This document shows, one piece after another, positions 7,871-16,867 of a stretch of 64,000 nucleotides of DNA. The stretch is from assembly GCA_963798855.1 (NCBI GenBank), contig CAWCUU010000001.1:806001-870000 (forward strand), in the 5' to 3' direction. Position 1 is the first letter of the stretch; every line of letters starts with the position of its first letter. Below the pieces are notes generated by a model that saw nothing but the letters and a program-made list of their open reading frames with translations, was not told the origin of the DNA and searched no databases. A program made the translations under genes and the position numbers. This DNA is from CAWCUU01 sp963798855. GTDB lineage: Bacteria > Gemmatimonadota > Gemmatimonadetes > Longimicrobiales > RSA9.

Positions 7871-9613
7871 TCAGCGACGACCTTCGAGGACCCGATACGA
7901 CAAACGACGCAGCTCAACCTCATGGCCGAACACCGTGCCGACCGGAATCGGATCACCGACGCCGATCTCGCGATTCGCCTCCAAGCCCTCCAGCGTCCGG
8001 TTGTCCCAGACGGTGTTGCTGTTCAGAAAATAGGTCGGCCGGGTCTCTTCAATATTATGCGTGTTCAACTCCTTGCTCATATATAGAGCCGGAATCGTGG
8101 TGCCAAGGGCGAAGTACGGTGCCCAGTCACCGCCGATGGACTCGCCCTGAGCCACGACTCCGACCAGACGCCGCTGAATCCGGTCCGTGGCGTACGTCGG
8201 CTGAAACACCGCGCGGAGGTCCGATCGCGCCGAGAACAGCACCTGAAGGACAATCCCGATTAGGATACCCCCCACCACAACCGAGTGGAGCCTTTTCCGT
8301 CGTACCAGAATCAACGTGACGACCGCAGCCGCGGCCAGCATGATCGGGAAGAGCTTGACGAGCACCGTGAGGTCGATTCCGGGATCCTCCCCTTGCGGGA
8401 TAAACGGAAGCGCCGCGATCAGATGGGTCCCGACGAACCCGGCCACAGAGGCCGTGAGGGGCAGCATGATCAGCGCGCCGACGCCGAGACGGACCGGTGA
8501 CAGTCGATACGCCTTATCGCTTAGCTTCACCGGGTACAATCGAAGCCACTCTACGACCACCAGCAGCGCCGCGGGCACGACCGCAACATAGTACCGGGGC
8601 GGATGGTATCGGAATGCCGCGAGAAGCAATGGTGCGAGCAACGCGATCGATGCGATCGTCAGCAGGTATCGGTTCTCGCGAAATTCCCGGAAGCCGAGCC
8701 TGAAGTAGATATCTATGGTGGCGAGGTACGCCAGCGAGATAGCGAGTGGTGACAGCAGATAAATGGGATGGAAGAGTAGCCTGGAAGGCCCGTCGATCGC
8801 CGCGCCGACGTCGATACGGTTCTGCCAGATGTCGGACGTCAGATAGAGCAGCGCCAACGCGAGCGGGACCGCGGTCCCAATCACCACCTTCTTCGCGCGG
8901 CTGCCAGCACTAGTCCCGAGCAGCTCGACCAGTAGGAGCACGGCCAGCGGCGGCGCAAGATAAAGCAAGGCTGAGGCCTTGACGCCAAAGGCGCCGACGA
9001 TCGCCGTCACCACCAGGACGACAAGGTGGGCGAATCTTCGGGTCGGCGGGAGTGAATTGGCGACGAATACGCCCGTGTACAGTACCGAGCAGAGCGCCAC
9101 CTCGAAGATCCCGACCCGCGAGAAGTGGAACAGGGCCATGTCCGTTCCGAGCAAGACGATGCCGGCGAGCGCCACGGCTGGCGGACCGCGACGATTCAGA
9201 AAAACGGCCGCAGCGAAAAGGAGCGCCGCGAAGAACAAAATACTCACCGCGCGGGCGCTCTCGCGTCGAACGCCGAAGGCTCGGAAGCTGAAGTAATCGA
9301 GCCACTGTGTGACCGGACTGCGTCCCATCCAGCCGGGATAGACGTCCGCCTCGTTCCAGTGCGTGACGTGGAAAAGTGCGAGGTTTCTCGGGCTCAGTGT
9401 CTTGTACCCCTCGTCGATCTGATATCCGACATCCTTGGGTATGAAATCCGCGGGCGGATCGGCGCCCAGGCTGATCCCCCTCCAACTCACCAAGAGAATG
9501 ATCAATAGCGTTTGAACCAACCACCAGATGGCGGAAGATCTCCGGCCCGACCACACCCATTCGTTCCGACCGCGTCGCGTGGCCGGCTCCGACAATGTCG
9601 ATTCTGTGATCAT
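7871..9613 (-). CDS. polytopic membrane protein, GT-C (ArnT/PMT-like) glycosyltransferase candidate
   Basis: A 580-aa protein with about a dozen hydrophobic segments, the first at about residues 28-45 (WWLVQTLLIILLVSW). After it comes an extracytoplasmic loop with DEGYKTLSPRNL, whose DE pair matches the catalytic acidic pair of GT39/GT83-type transferases that use polyprenyl-phosphate sugars. The RYHPPRYYVAVVPA stretch recalls the central motif of that group. The C-terminal ~150 residues look soluble and periplasmic. It would glycosylate an extracytoplasmic acceptor such as the polymer or its lipid. Function is by fold only; no single motif is decisive. First gene of a two-gene minus-strand operon. 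Confidence 0.72.
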   Translation of the reverse strand: MITESTLSEPATRRGRNEWVWSGRRSSAIWWLVQTLLIILLVSWRGISLGADPPADFIPKDVGYQIDEGYKTLSPRNLALFHVTHWNEADVYPGWMGRSPVTQWLDYFSFRAFGVRRESARAVSILFFAALLFAAAVFLNRRGPPAVALAGIVLLGTDMALFHFSRVGIFEVALCSVLYTGVFVANSLPPTRRFAHLVVLVVTAIVGAFGVKASALLYLAPPLAVLLLVELLGTSAGSRAKKVVIGTAVPLALALLYLTSDIWQNRIDVGAAIDGPSRLLFHPIYLLSPLAISLAYLATIDIYFRLGFREFRENRYLLTIASIALLAPLLLAAFRYHPPRYYVAVVPAALLVVVEWLRLYPVKLSDKAYRLSPVRLGVGALIMLPLTASVAGFVGTHLIAALPFIPQGEDPGIDLTVLVKLFPIMLAAAAVVTLILVRRKRLHSVVVGGILIGIVLQVLFSARSDLRAVFQPTYATDRIQRRLVGVVAQGESIGGDWAPYFALGTTIPALYMSKELNTHNIEETRPTYFLNSNTVWDNRTLEGLEANREIGVGDPIPVGTVFGHEVELRRLSYRVLEGRR

Positions 9614-9918
9614 TGGGTCTGTTGCGGTCTTCCTACACTTTGTTGGCGGGCCGCGCCGAGCGCCTTGACGCTGGGCCGGGCCCGAGCCGTCCTCAAGGCC
9701 CGCGTCTTCCGGGGCGTTTTTCCTCGTATCTCGGCGGTGGCAGTGCTATTGCTCTCGCCGCTCGACGTTGCGATTCATGTTTCCTGTGACGAGCGGCTTC
9801 CGTCGCGAGATGCGGGCCATGCCGGCGTGCCTCTGCGCTCGACGGGGAGCAGCGGATACGCCTAGGGAGTCTGGTTGCACATGGTCGTTGACGACGTGAC
9901 AGAGATCCGCGGGCGGCG
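9614..9918. other. divergent intergenic region
   Basis: A 305-base gap between the minus-strand membrane protein and the plus-strand deacetylase. It contains the sigma-54-like promoter at 9737-9753 reading rightwards, leaving a leader of about 150 bases before the ATG at 9919. I see no ORF that looks coding and no convincing riboswitch fold in the leader. Confidence 0.6.
9737..9753 (+). promoter_or_regulatory. sigma-54 (-24/-12) promoter, strong match
   Basis: GTGGCAGTGCTATTGCT matches the sigma-54 consensus TGGCAC-N5-TTGCT with one difference in the -24 box. GG is at 9739-9740 and GC at 9751-9752, spaced by 10. It reads toward the deacetylase/ATP-grasp/O-antigen-ligase/glycosyltransferase operon starting at 9919, with the inferred transcript start near 9764. 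Confidence 0.6.
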
Positions 9919-10815
9919 ATGATTCGTGCCGTTGCGAGGAGCCTGATGGAGCGGGTTCTCGTCTCCGTCGGGGCACCGTCGGTCGCGCGGCGAATCACGC
10001 GTGGAGGGGTGAGCGTTCTCGCCTACCACAACGTCGTCCCCGACGGTGAGGCAGGGCGAGGCGATTCGGGGCTGCACCTCCCGCTCTCGCGCTTTCTCGA
10101 GCAGATCGAGCGGGTGCGGCGCAGCCACGAGATCCTGGCCCTCGAGGCGGTGGCCATGGCGCAACGCCGCAGCCGGAGACCGCGCGCGGTCATCACCTTC
10201 GACGATGCGTACCGTGGGGCCGTGACGCTGGCGCTCCCGGAACTGGCTCGCCGCGCCATCCCCGCGACGATGTTCGTCGCGCCCGCGATTCTGGGGGAGC
10301 CGTCCCTCTGGTGGGATGAGCTTGCCGAGGCCGGCCGCCTGACGCCTGCGCTGCGAGAGCATGCGCTGCGGGGGCAAAAGGGCCGGCTGGAGCCGGTGCG
10401 GCGCTGGGCCTTCGGCGCGGCTCCTCGCCCGTCGCTGCCGCCGAGCTACGGGGTCGCTTCCAGACAGGAGCTTCTGGAGCACCTCGGGGACACGGTAGTG
10501 CTTGGCGCGCACGGCTGGGACCACGCCTACCTTCCGGCCCTCGAGCGGGATGAGCTGCGCCAGGACCTCGGCCGCGCCCTCCGCTGGCTTCGCGACTGCC
10601 CCGCACGGTGCCTGCCCTGGCTGGCGCTGCCCTATGGAGCCGGCTCGCCCGCCGTGACCGAGGTCGCCGGGGACCTCGGTTTCGAGGCGTTGCTGGAGAT
10701 CGCGGGCGGTCGATTCGCTCCGGGCGCCGGGGTCCGGGTCATTCCCCGAATCAACGTTCCTGCCGGACTGTCGCTGCGGGGCCTCGAGCTGCGCATGAGT
10801 GGAGTCATCGCTTGA
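9919..10815 (+). CDS. polysaccharide deacetylase (NodB family)
   Basis: Second carbohydrate esterase-4 type protein of the locus (298 aa). The sequence shows VLAYHNV (residues 34-39), the catalytic/metal aspartates in ITFDDAYRG (D95/D96), and HGWDH (H198/H202) as the metal-binding HxxxH. The LALPYGAGSP segment is the third family motif. Unlike the gene at 2144 it lacks the DUF3473 part, resembling instead PgaB-like or peptidoglycan deacetylases. No signal peptide is obvious, so the site of action (cytoplasm or periplasm) is open. Its stop overlaps the next start (TGATG), and it heads the operon behind the sigma-54-like promoter at 9737. Confidence 0.9.
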   Translation: MIRAVARSLMERVLVSVGAPSVARRITRGGVSVLAYHNVVPDGEAGRGDSGLHLPLSRFLEQIERVRRSHEILALEAVAMAQRRSRRPRAVITFDDAYRGAVTLALPELARRAIPATMFVAPAILGEPSLWWDELAEAGRLTPALREHALRGQKGRLEPVRRWAFGAAPRPSLPPSYGVASRQELLEHLGDTVVLGAHGWDHAYLPALERDELRQDLGRALRWLRDCPARCLPWLALPYGAGSPAVTEVAGDLGFEALLEIAGGRFAPGAGVRVIPRINVPAGLSLRGLELRMSGVIA

Positions 10816-11504
10816 TGCGGACAGTTCTGGTCACGGATGGCGAGCAGCGGGCGGCGCTCGCGATCGTGCGCTCACTGGGGTCGGGGGGCTACCGATGCAT
10901 CGTTTGCAGCGCCACCGGTCGTTCGCTCGCCGGTGCGTCCAGGTTTGCGGCGTTCGAGCTCGCGGTCCCGGACCCGACCGTCGATCCCGGTGGATACGCG
11001 CTCGCCGTCCAGGCGCTCGTGCATGAGCGGCAGATCGAGCTGTTGATCCCGGTCACGGAGGCGAGCCTGCTCGCGCTACTGCCCGTCCGCAGCTGCATTT
11101 CGGCGCGCATCCCGTTCCCCGACGCCGACCTGTTCCGGGCGATCAGCGACAAGAGCCGGGTTCTCGAAGTCGCTCCTGGGGCCGGCATCCGCGTCCCTTC
11201 CCAGACGGTCATCGCTTCGCCGGCCGAGCGGGACGAGTTGCAGCCGGCCCTGCCACTTGTGCTCAAGCCCTCGCGCTCGGTCTACACGGCGGCCGACGGC
11301 TCGCGCGCCAAAACCGGCGTGCGGTGGGCACGCACCCTTCCAGAGCTGCGCTCTGCGCTTGCCGCCTATCCGGCGGCCGCCTACCCGCTGCTGGCCCAGC
11401 AGGTCGTCGACGGGCCCGGCATTGGCGTCTTCCTTCTGCTCCACGACGGACGCCTGCTGGCACGCTTTTCCCACCGCCGGATCCGGGAGAAGCCACCCAC
11501 CGGG
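10815..11504 (+). CDS. ATP-grasp ligase, N-terminal part (gene split by frameshift)
   Basis: First part of an ATP-grasp carboxylate-amine/thiol ligase-like protein. It begins MRTVLVTDGEQRAALAIVRSL, the preATP-grasp fold, and continues through PLVLKPSRSVYT (ATP-binding lysine). It ends at REKPPTG, after which the family reads GVSVLxxS. That continuation is present in the next frame, so one extra base near 11505 breaks the gene; the unshifted frame runs on to a stop at 11543. The start codon overlaps the preceding deacetylase stop. Relatives sit in polysaccharide and cell-surface loci and may ligate an amino acid to a sugar acid; the substrate is unknown. Confidence 0.85.
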
Positions 11505-11505
11505 C

Positions 11506-11982
11506 GGCGTGAGCGTGCTCCGGCAGAGCGAGCCAATGGATGAGGCGCTCCTGGAACGCAGCATCGCGCTCCTCGAACGCCTGGGGTGGTCGGGCGTGGC
11601 CATGGTCGAGTACAAGAAGGACCTGCGACAGGGCGATTACGTGCTCATGGAGATCAACGGGCGCTTCTGGGGCTCGCTCCAGCTCGCGATCGACGCGGGC
11701 GTGGACTTCCCGCGCATGCTCGCCGACGCTAGCTTCGGTAGACCCGTCTCCCCCGTGGATTCCTATCGGTTCGCACGAAGCCGCTGGTTCTGGGGCGACG
11801 TCGATCACGTCCTCGCCCGCTGGCGCGATCCGCGCTCGCGGTGGAGCGACCGGCTCGCCGCAGCGGCGGGTTTCCTGCGCGCCTTCGGACCCGGCTACCG
11901 CAGCGAGATCTTTCGCTGGAGCGACCCGCGCCCGTTCGTGCGGGAGAGCATCGACTGGCTGAAGGACGCCGCAGACCTCTGA
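11506..11982 (+). CDS. ATP-grasp ligase, C-terminal part
   Basis: Continuation of the ATP-grasp gene in the +1 frame. It runs from GVSVLRQSEPMDEALL through GVAMVEYKKD (Mg/ATP-binding Glu) and VLMEINGRFWGSLQLAIDAGVDFP, the catalytic metal-binding E-x-N signature. An ATG at 11536 could start a separate product, but that would lack half of the fold. With the extra base removed the whole protein would be about 389 aa, the usual family size. The O-antigen-ligase-like gene follows after two bases. Confidence 0.85.
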   Translation, partial: GVSVLRQSEPMDEALLERSIALLERLGWSGVAMVEYKKDLRQGDYVLMEINGRFWGSLQLAIDAGVDFPRMLADASFGRPVSPVDSYRFARSRWFWGDVDHVLARWRDPRSRWSDRLAAAAGFLRAFGPGYRSEIFRWSDPRPFVRESIDWLKDAADL

Positions 11983-11984
11983 CG

Positions 11985-13331
11985 ATGGCTACGATTCCGT
12001 ATCCCGCGAGGGTCGGCTACGTGCCGGCGATGTTCCGCGTCAAGATCCGAGCGATCTGGCGCTTCCTGCGCTCGCAGCCGGCGTCCTTCTGGCTGGTCAA
12101 CTTCTATCTGTTCCTCGAGTACGTCCGCCCGCAGCAGATCTATCGCGCCATCGATGTGCTGCCGTGGTCCCAGACGACTCTGATTCTGGCGACGATCGCC
12201 ATGATCCTCGAGGGCCGCATGCCTCGGCTCCGCACGGTCGCGGGGCCGTTACTGATGATTTTCGCGCTGATCGTGGCCGCGTCCTCCTTCGGCGCCCTGA
12301 ATCCGAGCGCCTCGTTCGCGAAATGGATCGACTTCTACTCGTGGATCCTGATCTATCTGCTGATCACGAACACGATCACGACCGAGAAGCGGTTCTTCGT
12401 CTTCACGCTCGCGTTCCTGCTCTACTCCTTCAAGATGTCGCAGCACGGGTTTCGGACGTGGCTGGGATTCGGGTTCGGCTTCAGCAGCTGGGGCGCGACC
12501 GGTGCGCCGGGATGGTTCCAGAACTCGGGCGAGTTCGGGATCCAGATGTGCGTCTTCCTGCCGATCGTCATCGAGTTCATCCTCGCGCTGCGCCGGCACT
12601 GGGGGAAGTGGACGCGCTGGTTCTTCTACCTCCTGCCCGCCAGCGCGCTCGCCAGCATCGTCGCCACGTCTTCGCGGGGCGCGCTCCTCGGCGCCGCCGC
12701 GCTGGGTGTCTGGTGGGTCGCACGGTCCAAGCATCGCGTGCGCGGCCTGGTGGCGATCGCCGTGCTCGCCGTGCTGACCTGGATGGTCGTCCCGCCGGAG
12801 CAGAAGGCCCGCTTTTCGACGGCTGGTGAGGACAAGACGTCGACGGCGAGGATCGATCGCTGGAAGGTCGGCATTCAGCTCACCAACGAGTACCCCGTCC
12901 TCGGCATCGGCTACGCCAACTGGGCCGATCAATACGGCGGTTGGCTTCCCCACAACATCTTCGTCCAGGCCGGGTCGGAGCTCGGCTATACCGGGCTGCT
13001 CTCGTTCCTGACCCTGATCGGCGCGACCTTCTGGATCAACCGTCGAACGCGCCGTTTACTCAAGCGGCTGCCGACGTCGACGCCGTTCATGTATCGGATG
13101 GCGTACGGCCTGGACGGGGCCCTCATCGGTTATCTCGTCAGCGGTTTCTTCATAACGGTGCTGTACTACCCGTTCTTCTGGATCAACCTCGCCATGACGG
13201 TCTCGCTCCACACCGCGGCCGAGACCGAGCGCCGCCGGCTCAAGCGGGCCGCGCTTTCGCAGCCCACCGCGATCCCGTCGCCGGCCCACCGGACGGGGGT
13301 GTGGGGCACATGGGAGGCGGCAGGCGGATGA
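11985..13331 (+). CDS. O-antigen ligase / Wzy-like polymerase, exosortase-locus type
   Basis: A 448-aa integral membrane protein with about ten hydrophobic segments. The Wzy_C/O-antigen ligase region carries the large periplasmic loop with TSTARIDRWKVGIQLTNEYP, VLGIGYANW and WLPHNIFVQAGSELGYTGL. The conserved R and H of that loop are those needed in WaaL/Wzy enzymes. Members of this subgroup occur in exosortase/EPS loci, where they are thought to polymerise or ligate the repeat units. The ATG at 11985 is chosen; the frame is open back to 11841 inside the ATP-grasp gene. It overlaps the following glycosyltransferase start by 4 bases. Confidence 0.88.
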   Translation: MATIPYPARVGYVPAMFRVKIRAIWRFLRSQPASFWLVNFYLFLEYVRPQQIYRAIDVLPWSQTTLILATIAMILEGRMPRLRTVAGPLLMIFALIVAASSFGALNPSASFAKWIDFYSWILIYLLITNTITTEKRFFVFTLAFLLYSFKMSQHGFRTWLGFGFGFSSWGATGAPGWFQNSGEFGIQMCVFLPIVIEFILALRRHWGKWTRWFFYLLPASALASIVATSSRGALLGAAALGVWWVARSKHRVRGLVAIAVLAVLTWMVVPPEQKARFSTAGEDKTSTARIDRWKVGIQLTNEYPVLGIGYANWADQYGGWLPHNIFVQAGSELGYTGLLSFLTLIGATFWINRRTRRLLKRLPTSTPFMYRMAYGLDGALIGYLVSGFFITVLYYPFFWINLAMTVSLHTAAETERRRLKRAALSQPTAIPSPAHRTGVWGTWEAAGG

Positions 13332-14497
13332 CGGATCCGCGTCCGCCCGTTCTCCACTTCATTGACACGACCGGACCGGGCGGAGCGGAGACCGTGTTCC
13401 TTCGGCTCGCGGCCGGCCTCCGGGATCGCGGCTGGCCCGCACGAACGGTCGTCGTCGGCCCCGGATGGGTGCTCGATAACGTTCGTGGGCTCGGGCTGCC
13501 CGTGGACGTCCTGCCGACGCACGGCTCCCTGGATCTGAGGTACCTGAGGAATCTGTCCGCGGTCGTTCGGCGCCACCGCATCGGCCTGATCCACTCGCAC
13601 CTGTTCGGTGCATCGGGCTACGCCAGCGTCGCTGGCCTCCTGACGAAAACTCCCGTCGTGGCCACGTTCCACGGCGCTTCCGACGTCCTTCGGCACGGTA
13701 GGGGTCGCCGCCTCCGGTACGGCATTGTCTCTCGACAGGCGCGGGTGGTGTGCGTGTCCGAAAGCCTCCGACGTAGCCTCTCGGCGACCGGCCTCGTACG
13801 GAAGGATCGGATCCGGCTCATCCCGAACGGCGTGGATGCCGCGCCGTTCGCAGACGCCGAAGGTGCGCCGCTGCGAGCTCAACATGGAGTCAACTCCGAG
13901 ATGGTCCTGGTCGGTGCGCTCGGCAACGTCCGTTCGGCTAAAGATTACGCGACTCTGCTGCGCGCGGCCGCCGTGCTTTCAGAGGACACGCGTTTCGTAT
14001 TCGCGATTGTGGGCGAACGCACCGAGCCCCTCCACGGCCAGCTCCTGCGCCTCCGGGACTCCCTCGGCCTCGCCGATCGGGTGACGTTCTGGGGTTTTCG
14101 GGAGGACGTCCCCGAGGTAATGGCGGCGTTCGACATTCTCGCGATCAGCTCCGCGACGGAGGGCTTTTCGCTCGCCGCGATCCAGGCGATGGCAGCCGGC
14201 AAGCCAGTGGTCGCGACGCGCTCGGGAGGCCCCGAGGACATCGTCACCGACGAGGTCGACGGCCTGCTCGTGCCGGTCGGCTCGCCCGGAGCCCTGGCGG
14301 CGGCATTGCGACGGTTGGCCGATCGGCCCGACTGGGCCGCCACAATCGCGCGGCGGGCCCGACAAACCGTGCGAGAGCGGTTCTCGCTCGATGCGATGCT
14401 GGACGGCTACGAGGCGCTCTACGAGGAACAGCTGGGACGGCCTGCCACCGAGGCCTCGGTGATGTCGGGCACCGGCTCCGCCAGCGCCTCCCTCTGA
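13328..14497 (+). CDS. glycosyltransferase, GT4 family
   Basis: GT-B transferase of 389 aa. The N-terminal FIDTTGPGGAETVFLRLA is the GGAE acceptor loop. The C-terminal half has VGALGNVRSAKDYATLLRA (nucleotide-sugar side) and SSATEGFSLAAIQAMAAGKPVVAT, where the E-x7-E pattern is altered to E-x7-Q. That changed second acidic position is noteworthy but occurs in real enzymes. It starts with ATG overlapping the previous stop and closes the operon begun at 9919. Confidence 0.92.
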   Translation: MTDPRPPVLHFIDTTGPGGAETVFLRLAAGLRDRGWPARTVVVGPGWVLDNVRGLGLPVDVLPTHGSLDLRYLRNLSAVVRRHRIGLIHSHLFGASGYASVAGLLTKTPVVATFHGASDVLRHGRGRRLRYGIVSRQARVVCVSESLRRSLSATGLVRKDRIRLIPNGVDAAPFADAEGAPLRAQHGVNSEMVLVGALGNVRSAKDYATLLRAAAVLSEDTRFVFAIVGERTEPLHGQLLRLRDSLGLADRVTFWGFREDVPEVMAAFDILAISSATEGFSLAAIQAMAAGKPVVATRSGGPEDIVTDEVDGLLVPVGSPGALAAALRRLADRPDWAATIARRARQTVRERFSLDAMLDGYEALYEEQLGRPATEASVMSGTGSASASL

Positions 14498-14575
14498 GGA
14501 CGCTCGATCAAGTGAGGTCTCCGGCTCTGGTCGCACGCGACGATCAGCACTATCCTTGCATCAGCGCCTCGCGCC

Positions 14576-15625
14576 ATGCGAAAGGGATCCTACGACAGCT
14601 CGTCGCTTGCGCGGAGCCGCGCCAGGTGCACTCCCACCTCGGTGACCCCATTGCCTGACGCGAAATCCGCTGACACTTCTCGGCCATTCTTCCTGGTCGG
14701 CGCGAGCCGTTCCGGAACCACCATGTTCCGGTTGATGCTCAACGCGCATCCGCGAATCCTCATTCCCGGAGAGACGTATTTCCTCACGGACCTGATGAAC
14801 GAGGTTCCGCTGAGCGGCACGCTTTCGGCGGCGCAGGTGGAGTCGGTCCTCGAGACGATCCTCGGCCACTGGCGGTGGCGCGAGTGGGGAATAGAGGACG
14901 ACGACCTGCGTCACGCTCTTCGGCAAGTGGACGCTCCCACTCTGGCTGGCCTCATCGCCGCCCTCTTCGAGCTTCCACTGCAGGCGTCCGGCAAGAAGCG
15001 CTGGGGCGACAAGACGCCCGGGTACACGACCGAGATCGAGCGCCTTCACTCCGTCCTTCCGAATGCCCAATTCCTGCACGTGATCCGGGACGGTCGAGAC
15101 GTCTGCCTTTCGTTGCGCAAGACAGGCTGGCAGGGCGACTCGAGCTGGCAGATCGCGCGCTACTGGGGATCCGCTGTAGGCGCGGCCTGTACCGTCGGAC
15201 GAACGCTGCCGCGCGACCTCTACCTCGAAGTCTCGTATGAAGCTCTAGTCCTCGATACGGAGCGGGAGCTCCGCCGGGTTTGCGAGTATCTGGGAGAGAG
15301 CTTCGCAGCGGAAATGTTGAGCTTCCACGAGACCGCTGAGGGGAACATCCCCGAACGCGCCCTCGGTCACATGAGCAAGACGTTCCGGGCGCCGCGAGAT
15401 TCGGACATCGGTCGCTGGAAGCGCGAGATGAACTCCTGGCACCGCGCTGTATTCGAGGCGTTCGCCGGGCCGACGCTCGAGGTCGCCGGCTACGAGCGGT
15501 CCGTGCATCGCGGCCTTTCCGTCGTGCGTGGGGTATGCCGTGGCCTCGACTGGATGGCGCACACGACGCTCCCGCTTCGGCGCAGGGCGAACCTGCACTT
15601 TCCGCGGCTCCGGAAGGCGCTTTGA
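14576..15625 (+). CDS. PAPS-dependent sulfotransferase
   Basis: Sulfotransferase (349 aa) that would move sulfate from PAPS to a carbohydrate or other acceptor. The 5'-phosphosulfate loop is GASRSGTTMF (residues 42-51). The 3'-phosphate motif includes the serine-containing segment QFLHVIRDGRDVCLSL (about 160-175), and GDKTPGYT is another family motif. The first ~35 residues are not conserved in type, so a later TTG at about 14650 is a possible start. No transmembrane segment is visible, unlike Golgi sulfotransferases. With the second sulfotransferase at 26579, it suggests a sulfated exopolymer. It is followed at once by a CDP-glycerol transferase-like gene. Confidence 0.88.
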   Translation: MRKGSYDSSSLARSRARCTPTSVTPLPDAKSADTSRPFFLVGASRSGTTMFRLMLNAHPRILIPGETYFLTDLMNEVPLSGTLSAAQVESVLETILGHWRWREWGIEDDDLRHALRQVDAPTLAGLIAALFELPLQASGKKRWGDKTPGYTTEIERLHSVLPNAQFLHVIRDGRDVCLSLRKTGWQGDSSWQIARYWGSAVGAACTVGRTLPRDLYLEVSYEALVLDTERELRRVCEYLGESFAAEMLSFHETAEGNIPERALGHMSKTFRAPRDSDIGRWKREMNSWHRAVFEAFAGPTLEVAGYERSVHRGLSVVRGVCRGLDWMAHTTLPLRRRANLHFPRLRKAL

Positions 15626-15636
15626 GGCTGAGGCGC

Positions 15637-16152
15637 ATGCTCGCGCGGATCACGCATTTCCCGCTGAAGGTCCTGTCCCGGCTCCGAGATGCCACCCTTG
15701 CAGCCGCCTTCGTGGTGTTCGACTACGCACTGCCAGTACGGGATGACTGCTGGTCCTTCTGCACCTGGGACACCTATCCCCACACTCTGGACAACCCCCG
15801 GGCACTCTTCGAAGAGGTCAAGGACGACCCTGGAATCAGGAAGATCATCCTCCAGAAGCAGTCGGGCGGGAGGCCAGCGACCGACGAAGGAAAGAACGTG
15901 CACTTCATCCGCGTAGAGACCTTCGCCGGCGCGTTCCATCTGGCCAGGTCGAGGGTGGTGGTGATGGGGTATGCGGTTCAGTGGCTGAGCAGCTTCAGTC
16001 GATGGCTGCGGGTCCCACGTCATGCAGTTATCCAGTTGTGGCACGGGATACCGCTCAAGCGCATAGGGCGTCTCTTCCCGGGCGAGGAGTTCTGGGACGA
16101 GGAGACCCCGAAGTATGCCGCGACCGTCTGCTCCTCGGAACAGGATCGCGAG
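15637..16152 (+). CDS. CDP-glycerol glycerophosphotransferase-like, N-terminal part (frameshifted gene)
   Basis: First part of a TagB/TagF-type protein. It includes DDCWSFCTWDTYPHTLDNPRAL (sequence before the catalytic domain), SRVVVMGYAVQWLSSF and VIQLWHGIPLKRIGRLF, the conserved WHGxPLK motif with the catalytic histidine. The frame then reads SSEQDREN and drifts to a stop at 16188. The expected continuation (MTRAFAP... LSGLPRNDL) lies one frame over, so a single extra base near 16153 is inferred. The ATG at 15637 is used; a TTG at 15622 overlaps the sulfotransferase end. Confidence 0.85.
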
Positions 16153-16153
16153 A

Positions 16154-16843
16154 ATGATGACGCGCGCCTTCGCGCCACTGCCCCGTGACAGGGTCTGGCT
16201 CAGCGGTCTCCCCAGGAACGACCTGATCCTGAAGGACGAGGGCGCACTGCCGGGGGACTACCGCGAGCAGCTCGCGGAAATCGATCGTCGGCTGGCCGGC
16301 CGCAGGCTCGTTCTATACGCCCCCACCTGGCGCGAGAAAGCGGCGTCGCTCGACGTATTCTCGGCCGCGGAGGAACGGCAGCTCGAGCAATTGCTGGATG
16401 AGCACGGAGCCGTTCTCGGCATTCGAGGGCACCCCAACGTCAGGAGCCACCGCGCCTATGCTCGAAATCAGAATTGGCGCAAGATTATTGCCCTCAACGA
16501 TATTCCCGACGTCAACATGCTTCTGCGTCGGGCCGACGTTCTCGTCACCGACTACTCCAGCATATACATCGATTATCTCCTGCTGGACCGCCCCGTGCTC
16601 CATTATGTCTACGACCTCGAATCCTATATTGCCGAGCGCGGCTTCCTCTACGACCTGGACGCTGCCTTCGGCGGAGCCTGCGCACAAACGTTCGCGGAGC
16701 TCGTGACGCTCCTCGGTGATGTACTGGACGATCCGGCCTCCGGTCTGGATCATCGGAGGAAGGCGTTTCATCTGTTTCATGGTCACGGCGGCCAGCCGGC
16801 GGCAAACGTTCGTCGCCGGATCGAAGAGATGCTGCGATCCTGA
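16154..16843 (+). CDS. CDP-glycerol glycerophosphotransferase-like, C-terminal part
   Basis: Continuation of the TagF-like gene: LSGLPRNDLIL (family GxPRND motif), LVLYAPTWREK (APTWR motif), GIRGHPNVR (H of the HP motif), and VTDYSSIYIDYLLLDRPVLHYVYDLESY, the TDYSS donor-binding motif. Whole length would be about 401 aa, normal for a single-domain CDP-glycerol or CDP-ribitol transferase. An ATG at 16115 in this frame is an alternative start if the fragment were independent. Paired with TagD just downstream, it points to glycerol-phosphate decoration or backbone in the polymer. Confidence 0.87.
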   Translation: MMTRAFAPLPRDRVWLSGLPRNDLILKDEGALPGDYREQLAEIDRRLAGRRLVLYAPTWREKAASLDVFSAAEERQLEQLLDEHGAVLGIRGHPNVRSHRAYARNQNWRKIIALNDIPDVNMLLRRADVLVTDYSSIYIDYLLLDRPVLHYVYDLESYIAERGFLYDLDAAFGGACAQTFAELVTLLGDVLDDPASGLDHRRKAFHLFHGHGGQPAANVRRRIEEMLRS

Positions 16844-16867
16844 ACGAGTGAGCGAGCCGAGAACAGC

